Assembly: GCF_000412185.1 (NCBI RefSeq)
Contig: NZ_ASJA01000003.1
Span: 124,001 to 188,000, forward strand
Direction: 5' to 3'
DNA: 64,000 nucleotides
From: Euryhalocaulis caribicus
GTDB lineage: Bacteria; Pseudomonadota; Alphaproteobacteria; Caulobacterales; Maricaulaceae
In this document: positions 52,754 through 61,868 of the stretch, piece by piece
How positions within the stretch are numbered: the stretch's first letter is position 1
Layout: every line of letters starts with the position of its first letter
Made by a program: the position numbers and the translations under genes
Notes under the pieces: generated by a model
Database searches by the model: none
What the model saw: the letters and a program-made list of their open reading frames with translations, nothing else
Told to the model about the DNA's origin: nothing

Positions 52754-53635
52754 CTAGCCCATCAGGCTGACATCCATCACCTTCACGCCCGGCGGGGCGG
52801 GATAGCCCTTGTCCGGCACGAAGAAGTCCGGCAGCAGCTCTTTCGAGGGGTCGACCTTGTACTGGTCGAAATCGGTAATGCCTTCCGAATGCAGGAAGGT
52901 GTCGTCGATCAGGAAATTGCCGGTGAACTTGCGGGAATCCTTCACGAAGACGCGATAGGCGCAATCGGCCAGAATTTCCGGCTTGCGGCACTGTTTCATG
53001 CCTTCCTCGCCGGCCAGCACGTTCTGGATGGCGGCGGTGGCGATGGCGGTGCGCGGCCACAGCGCGTTTGCCGCTATGCCGTCCTCGGCCAGCTCCCCGG
53101 CCCAGCCCAACACGCACAGGCTCATCCCGAACTTGGCGCTGGTATAGGCGACATGCGGGGCGAACCACTTGGTCTGCATGTCCAGCGGCGGGGAGAGGGT
53201 GAGAATGTGCGGGTTCTCGGCCTTCTTCAGGTAAGGCAGGCATTTCTGGGTGACCAGGAAGGTGCCGCGCGCATTGACTTGGTGCATCAGGTCATAGCGC
53301 TTCATCGGCGTGTCCGCCGTGCCGCGCGGGAAGATGGCCGAGGCGTTGTTCACCACGATGTCGATGCCGCCAAACTCGCCCGCCGCCATTTCAACCGCGC
53401 GCTGCACCTGATCCTCGTCGCGGATATCGCACTGCACGGGAAAGGCTTCGCCCCCGGCCTCCTCGATCTCTTTTGCGGCGGTGTGGATCGTGCCGGGCAG
53501 GCGCGGGTCCGGCTCCACCGTCTTGGCGGCGATGGCGATTTTCGCGCCGTCGGCGGCGCATCTCTTGGCGATGGCCAGGCCGATGCCGCGGCTGGCGCCG
53601 GTGATGAAAATGGATTTGCCCTTGAGGAGGCTCAT
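52754..53635 (-). CDS. HSDL2-like short-chain dehydrogenase
   Basis: The 293-residue protein begins M-S-L-L-K-G-K-S-I-F-I-T-G-A-S-R-G-I-G-L-A-I-A-K-R, the cofactor loop of classical SDRs. It continues A-K-T-V-E-P-D-P-R-L-P-G-T-I-H-T-A-A, a segment characteristic of hydroxysteroid-dehydrogenase-like protein 2. V-N-N-A-S-A-I, the Ser in L-T-L-S-P-P-L and the pair Y-T-S-A-K complete the site. It lacks the SCP2 domain of animal HSDL2, as bacterial members do. It probably acts on fatty-acyl or steroid-like alcohols. Substrate unknown. Confidence 0.88.
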   Translation of the reverse strand: MSLLKGKSIFITGASRGIGLAIAKRCAADGAKIAIAAKTVEPDPRLPGTIHTAAKEIEEAGGEAFPVQCDIRDEDQVQRAVEMAAGEFGGIDIVVNNASAIFPRGTADTPMKRYDLMHQVNARGTFLVTQKCLPYLKKAENPHILTLSPPLDMQTKWFAPHVAYTSAKFGMSLCVLGWAGELAEDGIAANALWPRTAIATAAIQNVLAGEEGMKQCRKPEILADCAYRVFVKDSRKFTGNFLIDDTFLHSEGITDFDQYKVDPSKELLPDFFVPDKGYPAPPGVKVMDVSLMG

Positions 53636-53662
53636 AACTCTGTCCCTTGTATCTGCAGGTCT

Positions 53663-54385
53663 CTAGAGACGCCGCCACAGGCGGCCTTCGGTTTCGGGTT
53701 CGGCGTGGGAGCGGTGAAAGGGCGCGAAGGTGTAGATCACCGTCTCCGCCCGGCCGGTGACGTTCTCCAGCGGCGCGCCGCCCCAGACGCGGCTGTCGAT
53801 GGAGTTGTCGCGATTGTCGCCCATCATGAAAAGCTGTCCCTCCGGCACCTGGAACGGCCCGGCATTGTCCAGCGCGCTCGGCCCCAGATCATAGGTGATG
53901 TATTCGCGGCCATTGGGCAGGCGCTCGCGTTGCGTGTCCGCCCATCGCTCCGGACCCTGTTCGGCGGTCACGCGTACGCGGCCGGCGGGCATGGCGGGCA
54001 GCGCCTTCCCGTTCAGGATCACACGGCCGTCCCGCACAGCCACTGTGTCGCCGGGCAGGCCGATGACCCGCTTGATCAGGGTGACGCCGGTTTCCGGATG
54101 GCGGAACACCACAACATCGCCGCGTTCGGGCGTATGGCCCATGATCTTGCCGCCCGCCGGCAGCAGTCCGCCCACATTGAACGGCAGGGAATGACGGCTC
54201 CAGCCATAGGCGTATTTGGAAACCGCGATGCGGTCCCCGACCGCCAGGTTCGGCCGCATGGATTCGCTGGGAATATAGAATTGCCCGAACGCGGCGGTGG
54301 TGAAGACGGTGTAGACCGCGGCGGCGGCGGCAAACAGTTTCGCCGTGGCCCAGAACTCGGCCGCCAGATTGCGCCAGTCCGTCAT
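53663..54385 (-). CDS. lepB: Signal peptidase I LepB
   Basis: LepB removes signal peptides from exported proteins at the periplasmic face. The 240-residue protein has one N-terminal membrane helix, F-Y-I-P-S-E-S-M-R-P-N-L with the catalytic Ser near residue 60, and V-T-L-I-K-R-V-I-G-L-P-G-D with the catalytic Lys. L-F-M-M-G-D-N-R-D-N-S-I-D-S-R is box E. It overlaps the upstream YbjQ-like gene by four bases, so the two are probably one transcript. This paralogue need not be the main LepB, since only one copy lies in the window. Confidence 0.96.
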   Translation of the reverse strand: MTDWRNLAAEFWATAKLFAAAAAVYTVFTTAAFGQFYIPSESMRPNLAVGDRIAVSKYAYGWSRHSLPFNVGGLLPAGGKIMGHTPERGDVVVFRHPETGVTLIKRVIGLPGDTVAVRDGRVILNGKALPAMPAGRVRVTAEQGPERWADTQRERLPNGREYITYDLGPSALDNAGPFQVPEGQLFMMGDNRDNSIDSRVWGGAPLENVTGRAETVIYTFAPFHRSHAEPETEGRLWRRL

Positions 54386-54696
54386 TTCAGTTTCACCGCC
54401 GTTCCATAGGCCAGAATCTCCGACGTGCCCTCCATGATGGCGGCGGAGGCGAAGCGGAAACTGATCACCGCGTCCGCGCCCATTTCGGTTGCGTGTCTGG
54501 TCATGCGGTCCAGCGCCTGTTCACGGGCCTCGGCCAGCAGCTTGGAATATTCATTCACCTCGCCGCCCACCAGGTTTCGCAAGCCGGCGATGAAGTCCCG
54601 CCCGATAAAACGCGCGCGCACCACATTGCCGCGGGTCACGCCGACCACTTCGGCGATTTCACGGCCCGGAACGCTCTCTGCCATTGTCACGATCAT
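54382..54696 (-). CDS. YbjQ/UPF0145-family protein
   Basis: The 104-residue protein has the YbjQ pattern: G-R-E-I-A-E-V-V-G-V-T-R-G-N at ~11-24, F-I-G-R-D-F-I-A-G-L-R-N-L-V-G-G-E-V-N-E-Y, and A-T-E-M-G-A-D-A-V-I-S-F-R-F. These small pentameric proteins have no settled role (heavy-metal binding has been suggested). An internal ATG four codons on is an equally good start. It is upstream of lepB on the same strand, overlapping by four bases. Confidence 0.9.
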   Translation of the reverse strand: MIVTMAESVPGREIAEVVGVTRGNVVRARFIGRDFIAGLRNLVGGEVNEYSKLLAEAREQALDRMTRHATEMGADAVISFRFASAAIMEGTSEILAYGTAVKLK

Positions 54697-54797
54697 GGGC
54701 TGGTCTTTCTCTCCCTTGAACTTGTGCGGGCCGCAGCCCTTCGGGCATCCTGCGCGCGGGCGCCGTGCGGGCGCAAGAGACTTGGGAACGGGAAAAC

Positions 54798-56336
54798 ATG
54801 ATCAGACACGCCGCCGCGCTTTCGCTTCTCGCCGCCGCCGCGCTCGCCGCCCCGGCCCGGGCGCAATCCCCGGACGTCGAACCGGCCATGCAGGCGGCCG
54901 CCGACTGGCGCGCCGGAAACGCCCCGGCGATCATGGCGGAGCTGGACGCCCTGCTGCGCATTCCCAACGACGCGGCGGTCCCCGAAGACATCCGCGCCAA
55001 TGCGCAACACCTGACCGGGCTGTTCGAGGCGCGCGGGTTCGAGACGGAGATTCTTGAGGTAGGCGACGCCCCGGTCTCCGTGCTGGCCACGCGCCAGACG
55101 CCGGGGGCGGAGCGCACCCTGATGCTCTACGCCCATTTCGACGGCCAGTCCGTGGATCGCGCGCGCTGGGTCAGCGACCCGTATGATCCGGTCTTGATGA
55201 CCGCCCGCCGCGACGAGGGCGGGGAACCGGCCGCGCTGGAAACCGCGGAGGATTTCCCCGATGAGTGGCGGCTCTATGCCCGCTCGGCCAGCGACGACAA
55301 GGCACCGATCGTGGCGATTCTGGCGGCGATAGACGCGCTGGACGCCGCCGGAATCGCGCCCTCCGCCAATCTGAAGATTTTCCTGGAGGGCGAGGAGGAA
55401 AAAGGCTCGCCCAATCTGGACCGGCTGCTGGCCGCCCATGCGGACAAGCTGGCCGCCGATGTGTGGATTTTCGCGGACGGGCCGGTGGATCCGTCCGGCG
55501 ATCCGCGCATCATATTCGGCGTACGCGGGGTGATCGGCGCGGAATTAACCGTCTATGGCCCGCCGGGGCCGCTGCATAGCGGTCATTACGGCAATGTCGC
55601 GCCCAACCCGGCGGCGCGGCTGACGCATCTGGTCGCCTCCATGCGCGATGACGAAGGCCATATCCTGATTGAAGATTTCCCGTTCGGCGAAACGCCGGGC
55701 GAGGCGGCGCGGGAAGCCGCGCGCACCGCGCATGACGATGAACGCATGGCGCGGGACGGCGGACTGGCCGAATTTGAAAGCGCGGAATCCTACGGCGAGT
55801 CTCTGATGCGTCCGGCGCTGAACGTGCTGGGCCTGCGCGCCGGACCGCTCAGCGGCGCCGCGCCGAACGCCATCCCGTCAGAGGCCACGGCCTTTCTCGG
55901 TGTGCGGCTGGTCTCGGGACAGGAAATTCCGGCGGTGCAGGCCGCCATCGCCCGCCATGTGGAGGGTCAGGGCTATCAGCTTGTGACGGAAGAGCCGGAC
56001 CGCGCCATGCGCGCCGCCAACGCCAATCTGGCAAAGCTGGAATGGGAAGAGTCGGGTTACGCCGCCGCCCGCACGCCGCTGGACCTGGCCGTGTCCGAAC
56101 GCCTGATCGACGTGGTGCAGGCCGCCACCGGCGGCCGCGCCCATGTCGTGCCGACGCTGGGCGGCTCCCTGCCCATTTCAATCATTACCGAGGCGATGGA
56201 TGCGCCGGCCATCATCATCCCGATGGTCAATCCGGACAATAACCAGCACGCCCCGAACGAAAATCTGCGCCTGGGCCATCTCTGGGACGGTATTGATCTT
56301 TATGCGGCGATCATCGCCGAAGGCGGCGAATTCTAG
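54798..56336 (+). CDS. Secreted M20-family metallopeptidase
   Basis: From the ATG at 54798 the protein has 512 residues and a signal peptide ending A-R-A-Q-S. The M20 catalytic core has the zinc ligand His in Y-A-H-F-D-G-Q with its Asp. S-D-D-K-A-P-I-V-A-I, L-E-G-E-E-E-K-G-S-P and F-A-D-G-P-V-D-P-S-G-D-P-R carry the glutamate base and metal carboxylates. G-P-L-H-S-G-H-Y-G marks the dimerisation domain. It is probably a di- or carboxypeptidase cleaving peptides outside the cytoplasm. Its stop is the complement of the opposite gene's stop (CTAG). A hairpin CGGCG-N5-CGCCG lies near the end (56305-56319). Confidence 0.92.
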   Translation: MIRHAAALSLLAAAALAAPARAQSPDVEPAMQAAADWRAGNAPAIMAELDALLRIPNDAAVPEDIRANAQHLTGLFEARGFETEILEVGDAPVSVLATRQTPGAERTLMLYAHFDGQSVDRARWVSDPYDPVLMTARRDEGGEPAALETAEDFPDEWRLYARSASDDKAPIVAILAAIDALDAAGIAPSANLKIFLEGEEEKGSPNLDRLLAAHADKLAADVWIFADGPVDPSGDPRIIFGVRGVIGAELTVYGPPGPLHSGHYGNVAPNPAARLTHLVASMRDDEGHILIEDFPFGETPGEAAREAARTAHDDERMARDGGLAEFESAESYGESLMRPALNVLGLRAGPLSGAAPNAIPSEATAFLGVRLVSGQEIPAVQAAIARHVEGQGYQLVTEEPDRAMRAANANLAKLEWEESGYAAARTPLDLAVSERLIDVVQAATGGRAHVVPTLGGSLPISIITEAMDAPAIIIPMVNPDNNQHAPNENLRLGHLWDGIDLYAAIIAEGGEF

Positions 56337-56581
56337 TCGTGGATGTCGTTTGAGTAGTGGCGGTCTTCGGGATCGTTCATCCGGTCGCGAATCACTTTGA
56401 TCAGAAGAATGCCCACTCCGATCACCGGCAGGCCCAGCACGCTGATTGCCAGCAGGGAGAGCGGGCCGGCGATGACAATGCCCGCCACCAGCGTCGCCAG
56501 AACGCCGACGCCATAGATTAACGCGCCCGCCCCGATCAGCGCATAGGCCAGCAGGGTCAGTCCGTCCTGTTTCTCGCGCAT
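56333..56581 (-). CDS. Small two-helix membrane protein
   Basis: From the ATG at 56581 the protein has 82 residues. Two hydrophobic segments (L-L-A-Y-A-L-I-G-A-G-A-L-I-Y-G-V and A-I-S-V-L-G-L-P-V-I-G-V-G-I-L-L-I) are separated by a Gly/Ala/Ile loop. The charged tail ends R-D-R-M-N-D-P-E-D-R-H-Y-S-N-D-I. No family is recognised. A longer in-frame start at 56689 adds an unlikely polar N-terminus. It opposes the M20 gene and shares its CTAG stop. The frame is hydrophobic in the right places, so I think it is real, but with moderate confidence. Confidence 0.55.
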   Translation of the reverse strand: MREKQDGLTLLAYALIGAGALIYGVGVLATLVAGIVIAGPLSLLAISVLGLPVIGVGILLIKVIRDRMNDPEDRHYSNDIHD

Positions 56582-56597
56582 GGCGTTTTCCCTTATC

Positions 56598-56750
56598 GAC
56601 TCGGCGGCTCTGCCCAAGGATACGCCTCCGCGCCCGTTGCGCCTAGCGCCATGGAATTTCTGCGGAAAACTGCAGGCGAAAACCGTCAATCTGCTCCGTA
56701 TTAACGTCTCGGTTACGCCACACTGGGTAATTCCTGCCTAGTCGATGATT
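56598..56750 (+). promoter_or_regulatory. fliF upstream region with palindrome and GANTC
   Basis: The 200-base gap before fliF holds TTAACGTCTCGGTTAC (56701-56716). This contains the perfect palindrome TAAC-N6-GTTA and fits TTAA-N8-TTA(C), the same spacing as at sciP. GACTC (56598-56602) is a CcrM site farther upstream. GTCGATGATTTGC (56741-56753) nearly repeats GTCGATGATTGC before sciP (26211-26222). A CtrA-controlled class II promoter, as in Caulobacter fliF, is plausible. Confidence 0.4.
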
Positions 56751-56781
56751 TGCAGACGGGTCGGGGGACCTTCAGCGCGAA

Positions 56782-58419
56782 GTGAACGGACTGACGGAAT
56801 TTCTCAAGGGACAGGGCGCCATGCGCCTGGCGCTGATTATCGGCGTCACCGCCGGCGTGGCGATCGCGCTGGCGCTGATCATGTCGCGCGCCGGGGGGCA
56901 GGGCGAATCACTGCTCTATGGCGGTCTGGCGGCGCAGGACGCGGCCGCCGTGACCCAGCAGCTGGACGCGGCGGGCATTGAATACCGCCTCGAAAACGGC
57001 GGCTCCTCGATCTATGTCGGGCGCGATTCCGTGGCCAATGCGCGCCTTCTGGTGGCGCAGGAAGGCCCGCTGGGCTCCGGCTCCGTCGGTTACGAGATTT
57101 TCGACGAGACCGACGCGCTGGGCGCCACGCAATTCATCCAGAACATCAACGCCAAGCGCGCCACGGAAGGCGAGCTGGCGCGCACCATCCTGTCGCTGCG
57201 CGGCATCCGTTCCTCCCGCGTGCATCTGGTGATGCCCGAGCGCCGCCTGTTCGAGCGCGAATCGCAGGATCCGACCGCCACCGTGGTCATCGGCCTGGCC
57301 GATTCCTCCATGGGCGCCTCGCACGCCAACACGATCCGAAATCTTGTGGCCACCTCCGTGCCCGGCCTGCAGCCGAACCGCGTGACGGTTGTTGACGAGA
57401 CGGGCCGCACGCTGGCCAACGGCGCGGAGGGAAGCGGCGACGAATATAACGCCATGGCCGTCGCCGATCAGCGCGCCGGGCTGGAAGAGCGCCTGCGCCA
57501 GAAGGCGCTGGACGCGATTGAGCCGATTGTCGGCAATGGCGCGGTCCGGGTTCAGGTTGCCGCCCAGCTGGACATGAACCGCATCACCGAAAACGCCGAG
57601 GTCTATGACCCCGACAGCCAGGTCGTGCTGTCCACCCAGACGGTCGAGGAAACCTCCCAGGATCAGGAAAGCGACCAGCAGCAGGGCGTCACCGTCGCCA
57701 ACAACCTGCCGAACCAGCAGCAGGCCGCCGACGGCCCCACCGCCAGCTCCTCCCGCGAGCGGCTGGAAGAAACGGTCAATTACGAAAACTCCCGCACCAC
57801 CCGCACAGAGGTCCGCGAACCGGGCGCGGTGACGCGCCTTTCGGTCGCCGTGGCGGTGGACGAGCGCCGCGTGGTCGCCGAGGACGGCACGGTCACGTTC
57901 GAAGCGCGCGAGCAGGCGGAGCTGGACCGCATCGCCGCCCTGGCCCGCGCCGCGGTCGGGTTCGAGGAATCGCGCGGCGATGTCCTGGAAATCACCTCGC
58001 TGCCGTTCCAGCACATGGATACGACGATGGGCACGGAAGGGACCGCGCCGGGCCTGTTCTCTTTCTCCAAGAACGACATCATGCGCGCTGCGGAAATCGG
58101 CGTTCTGCTGATCATCGGACTGGCGCTGATCTTCCTGGTCGCGCGTCCGCTGGCCAGCGGCCTGACCTCGCCCATGACCCCGGCGCTGGCGGGCGCCGGC
58201 GCGCAGGGCGCGTTGCCGGGCGCCCAGACCGCGCAGGTCACCGACCAGAGCAGCCAGCCGCGCGCGCTGCCCGGGCCGGAGGATGACGGCGCGCGCATCG
58301 ATATCGACCGCGTGGACGGCAAGCTGAAAGCCTCCACCGTCAAGCAGATCACCGAGATCGTGGAAAACCACCCGGAGGAGTCCCTCTCCATCCTGCGCAC
58401 CTGGATGAATGAGGCCTGA
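56782..58419 (+). CDS. fliF: Flagellar MS-ring protein FliF
   Basis: FliF builds the membrane ring on which the flagellum assembles. The 545-residue protein starts at the GTG at 56782 (an ATG thirteen codons on is possible). A first membrane helix near residues 14-32 ([13 protein letters not shown]) is followed by the YscJ-like domains (L-Q-G-E-x-like G-G-S-S-I-Y-V and [10 protein letters not shown]). A periplasmic loop comes before the second helix at about residues 440-460 ([15 protein letters not shown]). The C-terminal cytoplasmic tail binds FliG. It is the first gene of the fliF operon. Confidence 0.95.
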   Translation: MNGLTEFLKGQGAMRLALIIGVTAGVAIALALIMSRAGGQGESLLYGGLAAQDAAAVTQQLDAAGIEYRLENGGSSIYVGRDSVANARLLVAQEGPLGSGSVGYEIFDETDALGATQFIQNINAKRATEGELARTILSLRGIRSSRVHLVMPERRLFERESQDPTATVVIGLADSSMGASHANTIRNLVATSVPGLQPNRVTVVDETGRTLANGAEGSGDEYNAMAVADQRAGLEERLRQKALDAIEPIVGNGAVRVQVAAQLDMNRITENAEVYDPDSQVVLSTQTVEETSQDQESDQQQGVTVANNLPNQQQAADGPTASSSRERLEETVNYENSRTTRTEVREPGAVTRLSVAVAVDERRVVAEDGTVTFEAREQAELDRIAALARAAVGFEESRGDVLEITSLPFQHMDTTMGTEGTAPGLFSFSKNDIMRAAEIGVLLIIGLALIFLVARPLASGLTSPMTPALAGAGAQGALPGAQTAQVTDQSSQPRALPGPEDDGARIDIDRVDGKLKASTVKQITEIVENHPEESLSILRTWMNEA

Positions 58420-59453
58420 TGGCGATGGCGCGCAGGGACCGCAGAGCGATTGATACTTCCGAACGCCTCACGGGCGCGGAAAAGGCGGCCGTCGTCCTGC
58501 TGGCGCTGGGCGATGAGAGCAAGCCCATCTGGTCGATGATGGACGAAGACGAGATCAAGGAAGTCTCGTCCGCCATGTCCAATCTGGGCAATGTCGCGTC
58601 CGGCGCAGTCGAAACGCTGATGCTGGAATTCGTCGAGATGATGTCCTCGACCGGCTCGCTGATGGGCTCCTACGACGCGACCCAGCGCATGCTCGCCAAG
58701 TTCCTGCCAGAGGACAAGGTCGACGGCGTGATGGAGGAAATCCGCGGTCCCGCCGGCCGGACCATGTGGGACAAGCTCGGCAATGTGAACGAGACGGTTC
58801 TCGCCAATTACCTGAAGAACGAATACCCGCAGACCGTCGCGGTGATCCTGTCCAAGATCCGCTCCGACCACAGCGCGCAGGTGCTGGGCGCCCTGCCGGA
58901 GGAATTCGCGCTGGAGGTCGTCTCCCGGATGCTGCGGATGGAGCCGGTGCAGCGCGAGATCCTGGACAAGATCGAGGAGACGCTGCGCACCGAGTTCATG
59001 TCCAATCTGGCCCGCACGTCCAAACGCGACAGCCACGAAATGATGGCCGAGATTTTCAATAATTTCGACCGCCAGACGGAGAACCGCTTCCTGGCCTCGC
59101 TTGAAGAGCGCAACCGCGACGCGGCCGAGCGCATCCGGGCCCTGATGTTCGTGTTCGAGGATCTGTCCAAGCTGGACCCGGGCGGCGTGCAGACGCTGAT
59201 CCGGACGGTGGAGAAGGACCAGCTGGCGCTGGCGCTGAAGGGCGCGTCGGATTCCCTGCGCGATCTCTTCTTCTCCAACATGTCCGAGCGGGCCGCCAAG
59301 ATCATGAGGGAGGACATGGCCGCGATGGGTCCTGTCCGTCTGAAGGATGTCGACGCCGCCCAGCAGGCCATGGTCGCCACCGCCAAGGACCTCGCCGGGC
59401 GCGGGGAAATCATGCTCGCCGACTCAGGCGGCGACGACGAGCTGATCTACTAG
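58419..59453 (+). CDS. fliG: Flagellar motor switch protein FliG
   Basis: FliG couples the switch complex to the stators and FliF. The 344-residue protein has the N-terminal start [15 protein letters not shown], the middle E-H-P-Q-x-like [12 protein letters not shown], and [13 protein letters not shown]. The C-terminal charged torque helix is in [32 protein letters not shown] is the typical ending. Its ATG overlaps the fliF TGA. Confidence 0.97.
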   Translation: MAMARRDRRAIDTSERLTGAEKAAVVLLALGDESKPIWSMMDEDEIKEVSSAMSNLGNVASGAVETLMLEFVEMMSSTGSLMGSYDATQRMLAKFLPEDKVDGVMEEIRGPAGRTMWDKLGNVNETVLANYLKNEYPQTVAVILSKIRSDHSAQVLGALPEEFALEVVSRMLRMEPVQREILDKIEETLRTEFMSNLARTSKRDSHEMMAEIFNNFDRQTENRFLASLEERNRDAAERIRALMFVFEDLSKLDPGGVQTLIRTVEKDQLALALKGASDSLRDLFFSNMSERAAKIMREDMAAMGPVRLKDVDAAQQAMVATAKDLAGRGEIMLADSGGDDELIY

Positions 59454-59465
59454 GGGGCCGGGACG

Positions 59466-60092
59466 ATGAAGAACGCAAAACCCTTCCAGTTCGGCACCGA
59501 GTTCTCGGCGGACGGCGAAGTGCTGCGCTCGGCGGAGACCAAGCGCGTCCTGACGCTGGAGGAAGTGGAAGCCGAGAAGGACAAGGCCCGCGAAGAGGGC
59601 CGGCAGGGCATGGAGGCCGAGGCCGCGCAGGCGCTGAAGACGCTGGCCGGCCAGATGCAGATGGCGCTGAGCCAGACCGCCTCCATTCACGATTCCCTGC
59701 GCGCCGACGCGGCCGAACTGGCCCTGACCGCGGCGCGGAAGATCGCCGGCGCCGCGCTGGACGGCTACCCGGACGCGGAGCTGACCGACCTGATCGAGTC
59801 CTGCGCCAGCGAGCTGCGCGCCGCGCCGCGCCTGCGCGCCCGCGTTCCGGCGCATCTGATGGACCGGCTGAAACCGGCGCTGGAGCAGGCCGTCGCCGAG
59901 ATCGGCTTTGAAGGCATGCTGCGCGTCGACCCGGTCGAGGACGCAGCCTCAGGCATGGTTTGCCTGGACTGGGACGAAGGCGCGGTGACCTTCGACCCTG
60001 AAGAGACAACGGCGCGGATCGAGACTCTCGTCCGCGGCCGCATGGGCCGCGCCCCGGCGGGCGGCGGCGATGATGAAGAACAGGCGGCCTAG
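59466..60092 (+). CDS. fliH: Flagellar export ATPase regulator FliH (FlbE type)
   Basis: FliH/FlbE inhibits and positions the FliI export ATPase. The 208-residue protein has a polar N-terminus and an alpha-helical middle (K-D-K-A-R-E-E-G-R-Q-G-M-E-A-E-A and following). A conserved C-terminal part contains A-L-T-A-A-R-K-I-A-G-A-A-L-D and V-D-P-V-E-D-A-A-S-G-M-V-C-L-D-W-D. It lies between fliG and fliN, the position of flbE/fliH in Caulobacter. The sequence is divergent from enterobacterial FliH, so the name rests on both order and pattern. Confidence 0.85.
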   Translation: MKNAKPFQFGTEFSADGEVLRSAETKRVLTLEEVEAEKDKAREEGRQGMEAEAAQALKTLAGQMQMALSQTASIHDSLRADAAELALTAARKIAGAALDGYPDAELTDLIESCASELRAAPRLRARVPAHLMDRLKPALEQAVAEIGFEGMLRVDPVEDAASGMVCLDWDEGAVTFDPEETTARIETLVRGRMGRAPAGGGDDEEQAA

Positions 60093-60104
60093 AAAGGAAT
60101 CGCC

Positions 60105-60479
60105 ATGAGCGACAATGATCTGGATCTACCCGAATTCGAGAACCAGAAGGACACGCAGGACGCCAACGCCCTGACCACGACGGGCGGGCAGGAAGCGCAA
60201 ATCCTGGACGAGGATGGCGGCGTGAAGGCCGCTGCGGATCTGCAGACCGTGTTCGACGTGCCGGTGAACATCTCGGCCGTTCTGGGCAAGACCTATGTGG
60301 ACGTCGCCTCGCTGTTGAAGCTCAACGCGGGAACCGTGCTGGAGCTGGACCGCAAGGTCGGCGAAGCGATCGATATTTACGTCAACAACCGCCTGGTTGC
60401 GCGCGGCGAGATTGTGCTGGTCGAGGAACGGCTGGGCGTGACGATGACCGAGATCATCAAAGACAACGGCGCGAACTAG
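60105..60479 (+). CDS. fliN: Flagellar motor switch protein FliN
   Basis: FliN forms the lower C-ring of the motor switch and docks export substrates. The 124-residue protein has an acidic N-terminal ~45 residues. The SpoA domain follows, with F-D-V-P-V-N-I-S-A-V-L-G-K-T, L-L-K-L-N-A-G-T-V-L-E-L-D and V-N-N-R-L-V-A-R-G-E-I-V-L-V-E-E-R-L-G-V-T. A ggaatc sequence lies before the ATG. Position (after fliH, before flbD) is conserved. Confidence 0.96.
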   Translation: MSDNDLDLPEFENQKDTQDANALTTTGGQEAQILDEDGGVKAAADLQTVFDVPVNISAVLGKTYVDVASLLKLNAGTVLELDRKVGEAIDIYVNNRLVARGEIVLVEERLGVTMTEIIKDNGAN

Positions 60480-60494
60480 GGAAGGGCGAAAACA

Positions 60495-61859
60495 ATGCGG
60501 CTTCTTATTGTCGGATCACTCAGCGGACAGCTCTCGGAGGCGACCTCCATCGCGCACCGGCGGGGGGCGAAAGTCTCCCAGGTCGATAGCATCGAACAGG
60601 CCACCCGCGCGCTGTGCGCCGGGCAGGGGGCCGACCTCATCATGGTCGACCTCAATCTGGATATCGCGGCGCTGATCGCCGCGAACGAGGCCGAGCGCAT
60701 CCATGTGCCGATCGTGGCCTGCGGCGTGAACGTGCGCCCGGAAGCGGCGGCCGCGGCCATCCGCGCCGGCGCCAAGGAATTCATCCCGCTGCCGCCGGAC
60801 TCGGACATGATCGCCGCCGTTCTGGCCGCGGTCTCCGATGACGAGCGCGCGATGATCGCGCAGGACCCCGCGATGCAGGACATCACGGGCCTGGCCGACC
60901 AGGTCGCCGGCTCTGACGCCTCCATCCTGATCACCGGCGAGTCCGGGGCGGGCAAGGAAGTCATGGCCCGCTATGTCCACACCAAGTCCAGACGCGCCAA
61001 GAATCCCTTCATCAGCGTGAACTGCGCCGCCATACCGGAAAACCTGCTGGAATCGGAGCTGTTCGGCCATGAGAAGGGCGCCTTCACCGGCGCCACGGCC
61101 CGCCGCATCGGCAAGTTCGAGGAAGCCGACGGCGGCACGTTGCTGCTGGACGAAATCTCGGAGATGGACGCCCGCCTGCAGGCCAAGCTTCTGCGCGCCC
61201 TGCAGGAGCGCGAGATTGACCGCGTCGGCGGCTCCGGCCCCGTAAAGGTCGATATCCGCATCATTGCCACCTCCAACCGGGACCTGAAGAAGGCCGTCGC
61301 GGAAAACCAGTTCCGCGAAGACCTGCTGTTCCGCCTGAACGTGGTGAACCTGCACCTGCCGGCCCTGCGCGAGCGCCCGGCCGACATTCTGGCGCTGGCG
61401 GATCATTTCGGGAAGAAATACGCCGCCGCCAACGGCTTGTCGCACAAGGCCATCTCCAAGGATGCGCGTGACCTGCTGCTGACCCGCAACTGGCCGGGCA
61501 ATGTGCGGGAGCTGGAAAACACCATGCACCGCGCCGTCCTGCTCTCCCGCGAGGAAGAGATAGAGCGCAACGCCATCCGCATGCCGGACGGGTCTGTCTA
61601 TACGCCGGGCGAGGACAATACCGCCCGCCGCGCCGCGGAAACCGCGGAAGCGGCGCAGAGCGCGGTCGGCAAGACGGTGGCCGAGGTCGAACAGCAACTG
61701 ATCCTGGACACGCTGGAGCATTGCCTGGGCAACCGCACGCATGCGGCCAATATCCTTGGTATTTCCATCCGCACCCTGCGCAACAAGCTGCGCCTCTATA
61801 TCGATGAGGGCGTCCAGGTGCCCCAGTCCGGCCAGTCCCGCGCCGGCGAAGCGGCCTGA
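60495..61859 (+). CDS. flbD: Sigma-54-dependent flagellar activator FlbD
   Basis: FlbD switches on sigma-54 flagellar promoters (hook, rod, flagellin) and represses fliF in Caulobacter. The 454-residue protein begins M-R-L-L-I-V-G-S-L-S-G-Q-L-S with a degenerate receiver: Asp52 is kept (M-V-D-L-N-L-D), but the acidic pair expected near residues 8-10 is absent. The AAA+ core has G-E-S-G-A-G-K-E at ~149-156, G-A-F-T-G-A at ~196-201, which contacts sigma-54, and L-L-D-E-I-S-E-M. The C-terminal helix-turn-helix is H-A-A-N-I-L-G-I-S-I-R-T-L-R-N-K-L. It sits in the operon expected for it. It is probably assisted by FliX (not in this window). Confidence 0.96.
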   Translation: MRLLIVGSLSGQLSEATSIAHRRGAKVSQVDSIEQATRALCAGQGADLIMVDLNLDIAALIAANEAERIHVPIVACGVNVRPEAAAAAIRAGAKEFIPLPPDSDMIAAVLAAVSDDERAMIAQDPAMQDITGLADQVAGSDASILITGESGAGKEVMARYVHTKSRRAKNPFISVNCAAIPENLLESELFGHEKGAFTGATARRIGKFEEADGGTLLLDEISEMDARLQAKLLRALQEREIDRVGGSGPVKVDIRIIATSNRDLKKAVAENQFREDLLFRLNVVNLHLPALRERPADILALADHFGKKYAAANGLSHKAISKDARDLLLTRNWPGNVRELENTMHRAVLLSREEEIERNAIRMPDGSVYTPGEDNTARRAAETAEAAQSAVGKTVAEVEQQLILDTLEHCLGNRTHAANILGISIRTLRNKLRLYIDEGVQVPQSGQSRAGEAA

Positions 61860-61868
61860 TCGCGCTAG

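Noticed and set aside
60495-60800. flbD as a broken response-regulator gene because its receiver lacks the acidic pair
   Set aside because: The frame is intact and FlbD proteins are known to have a degenerate receiver. The AAA+ and DNA-binding parts are complete.
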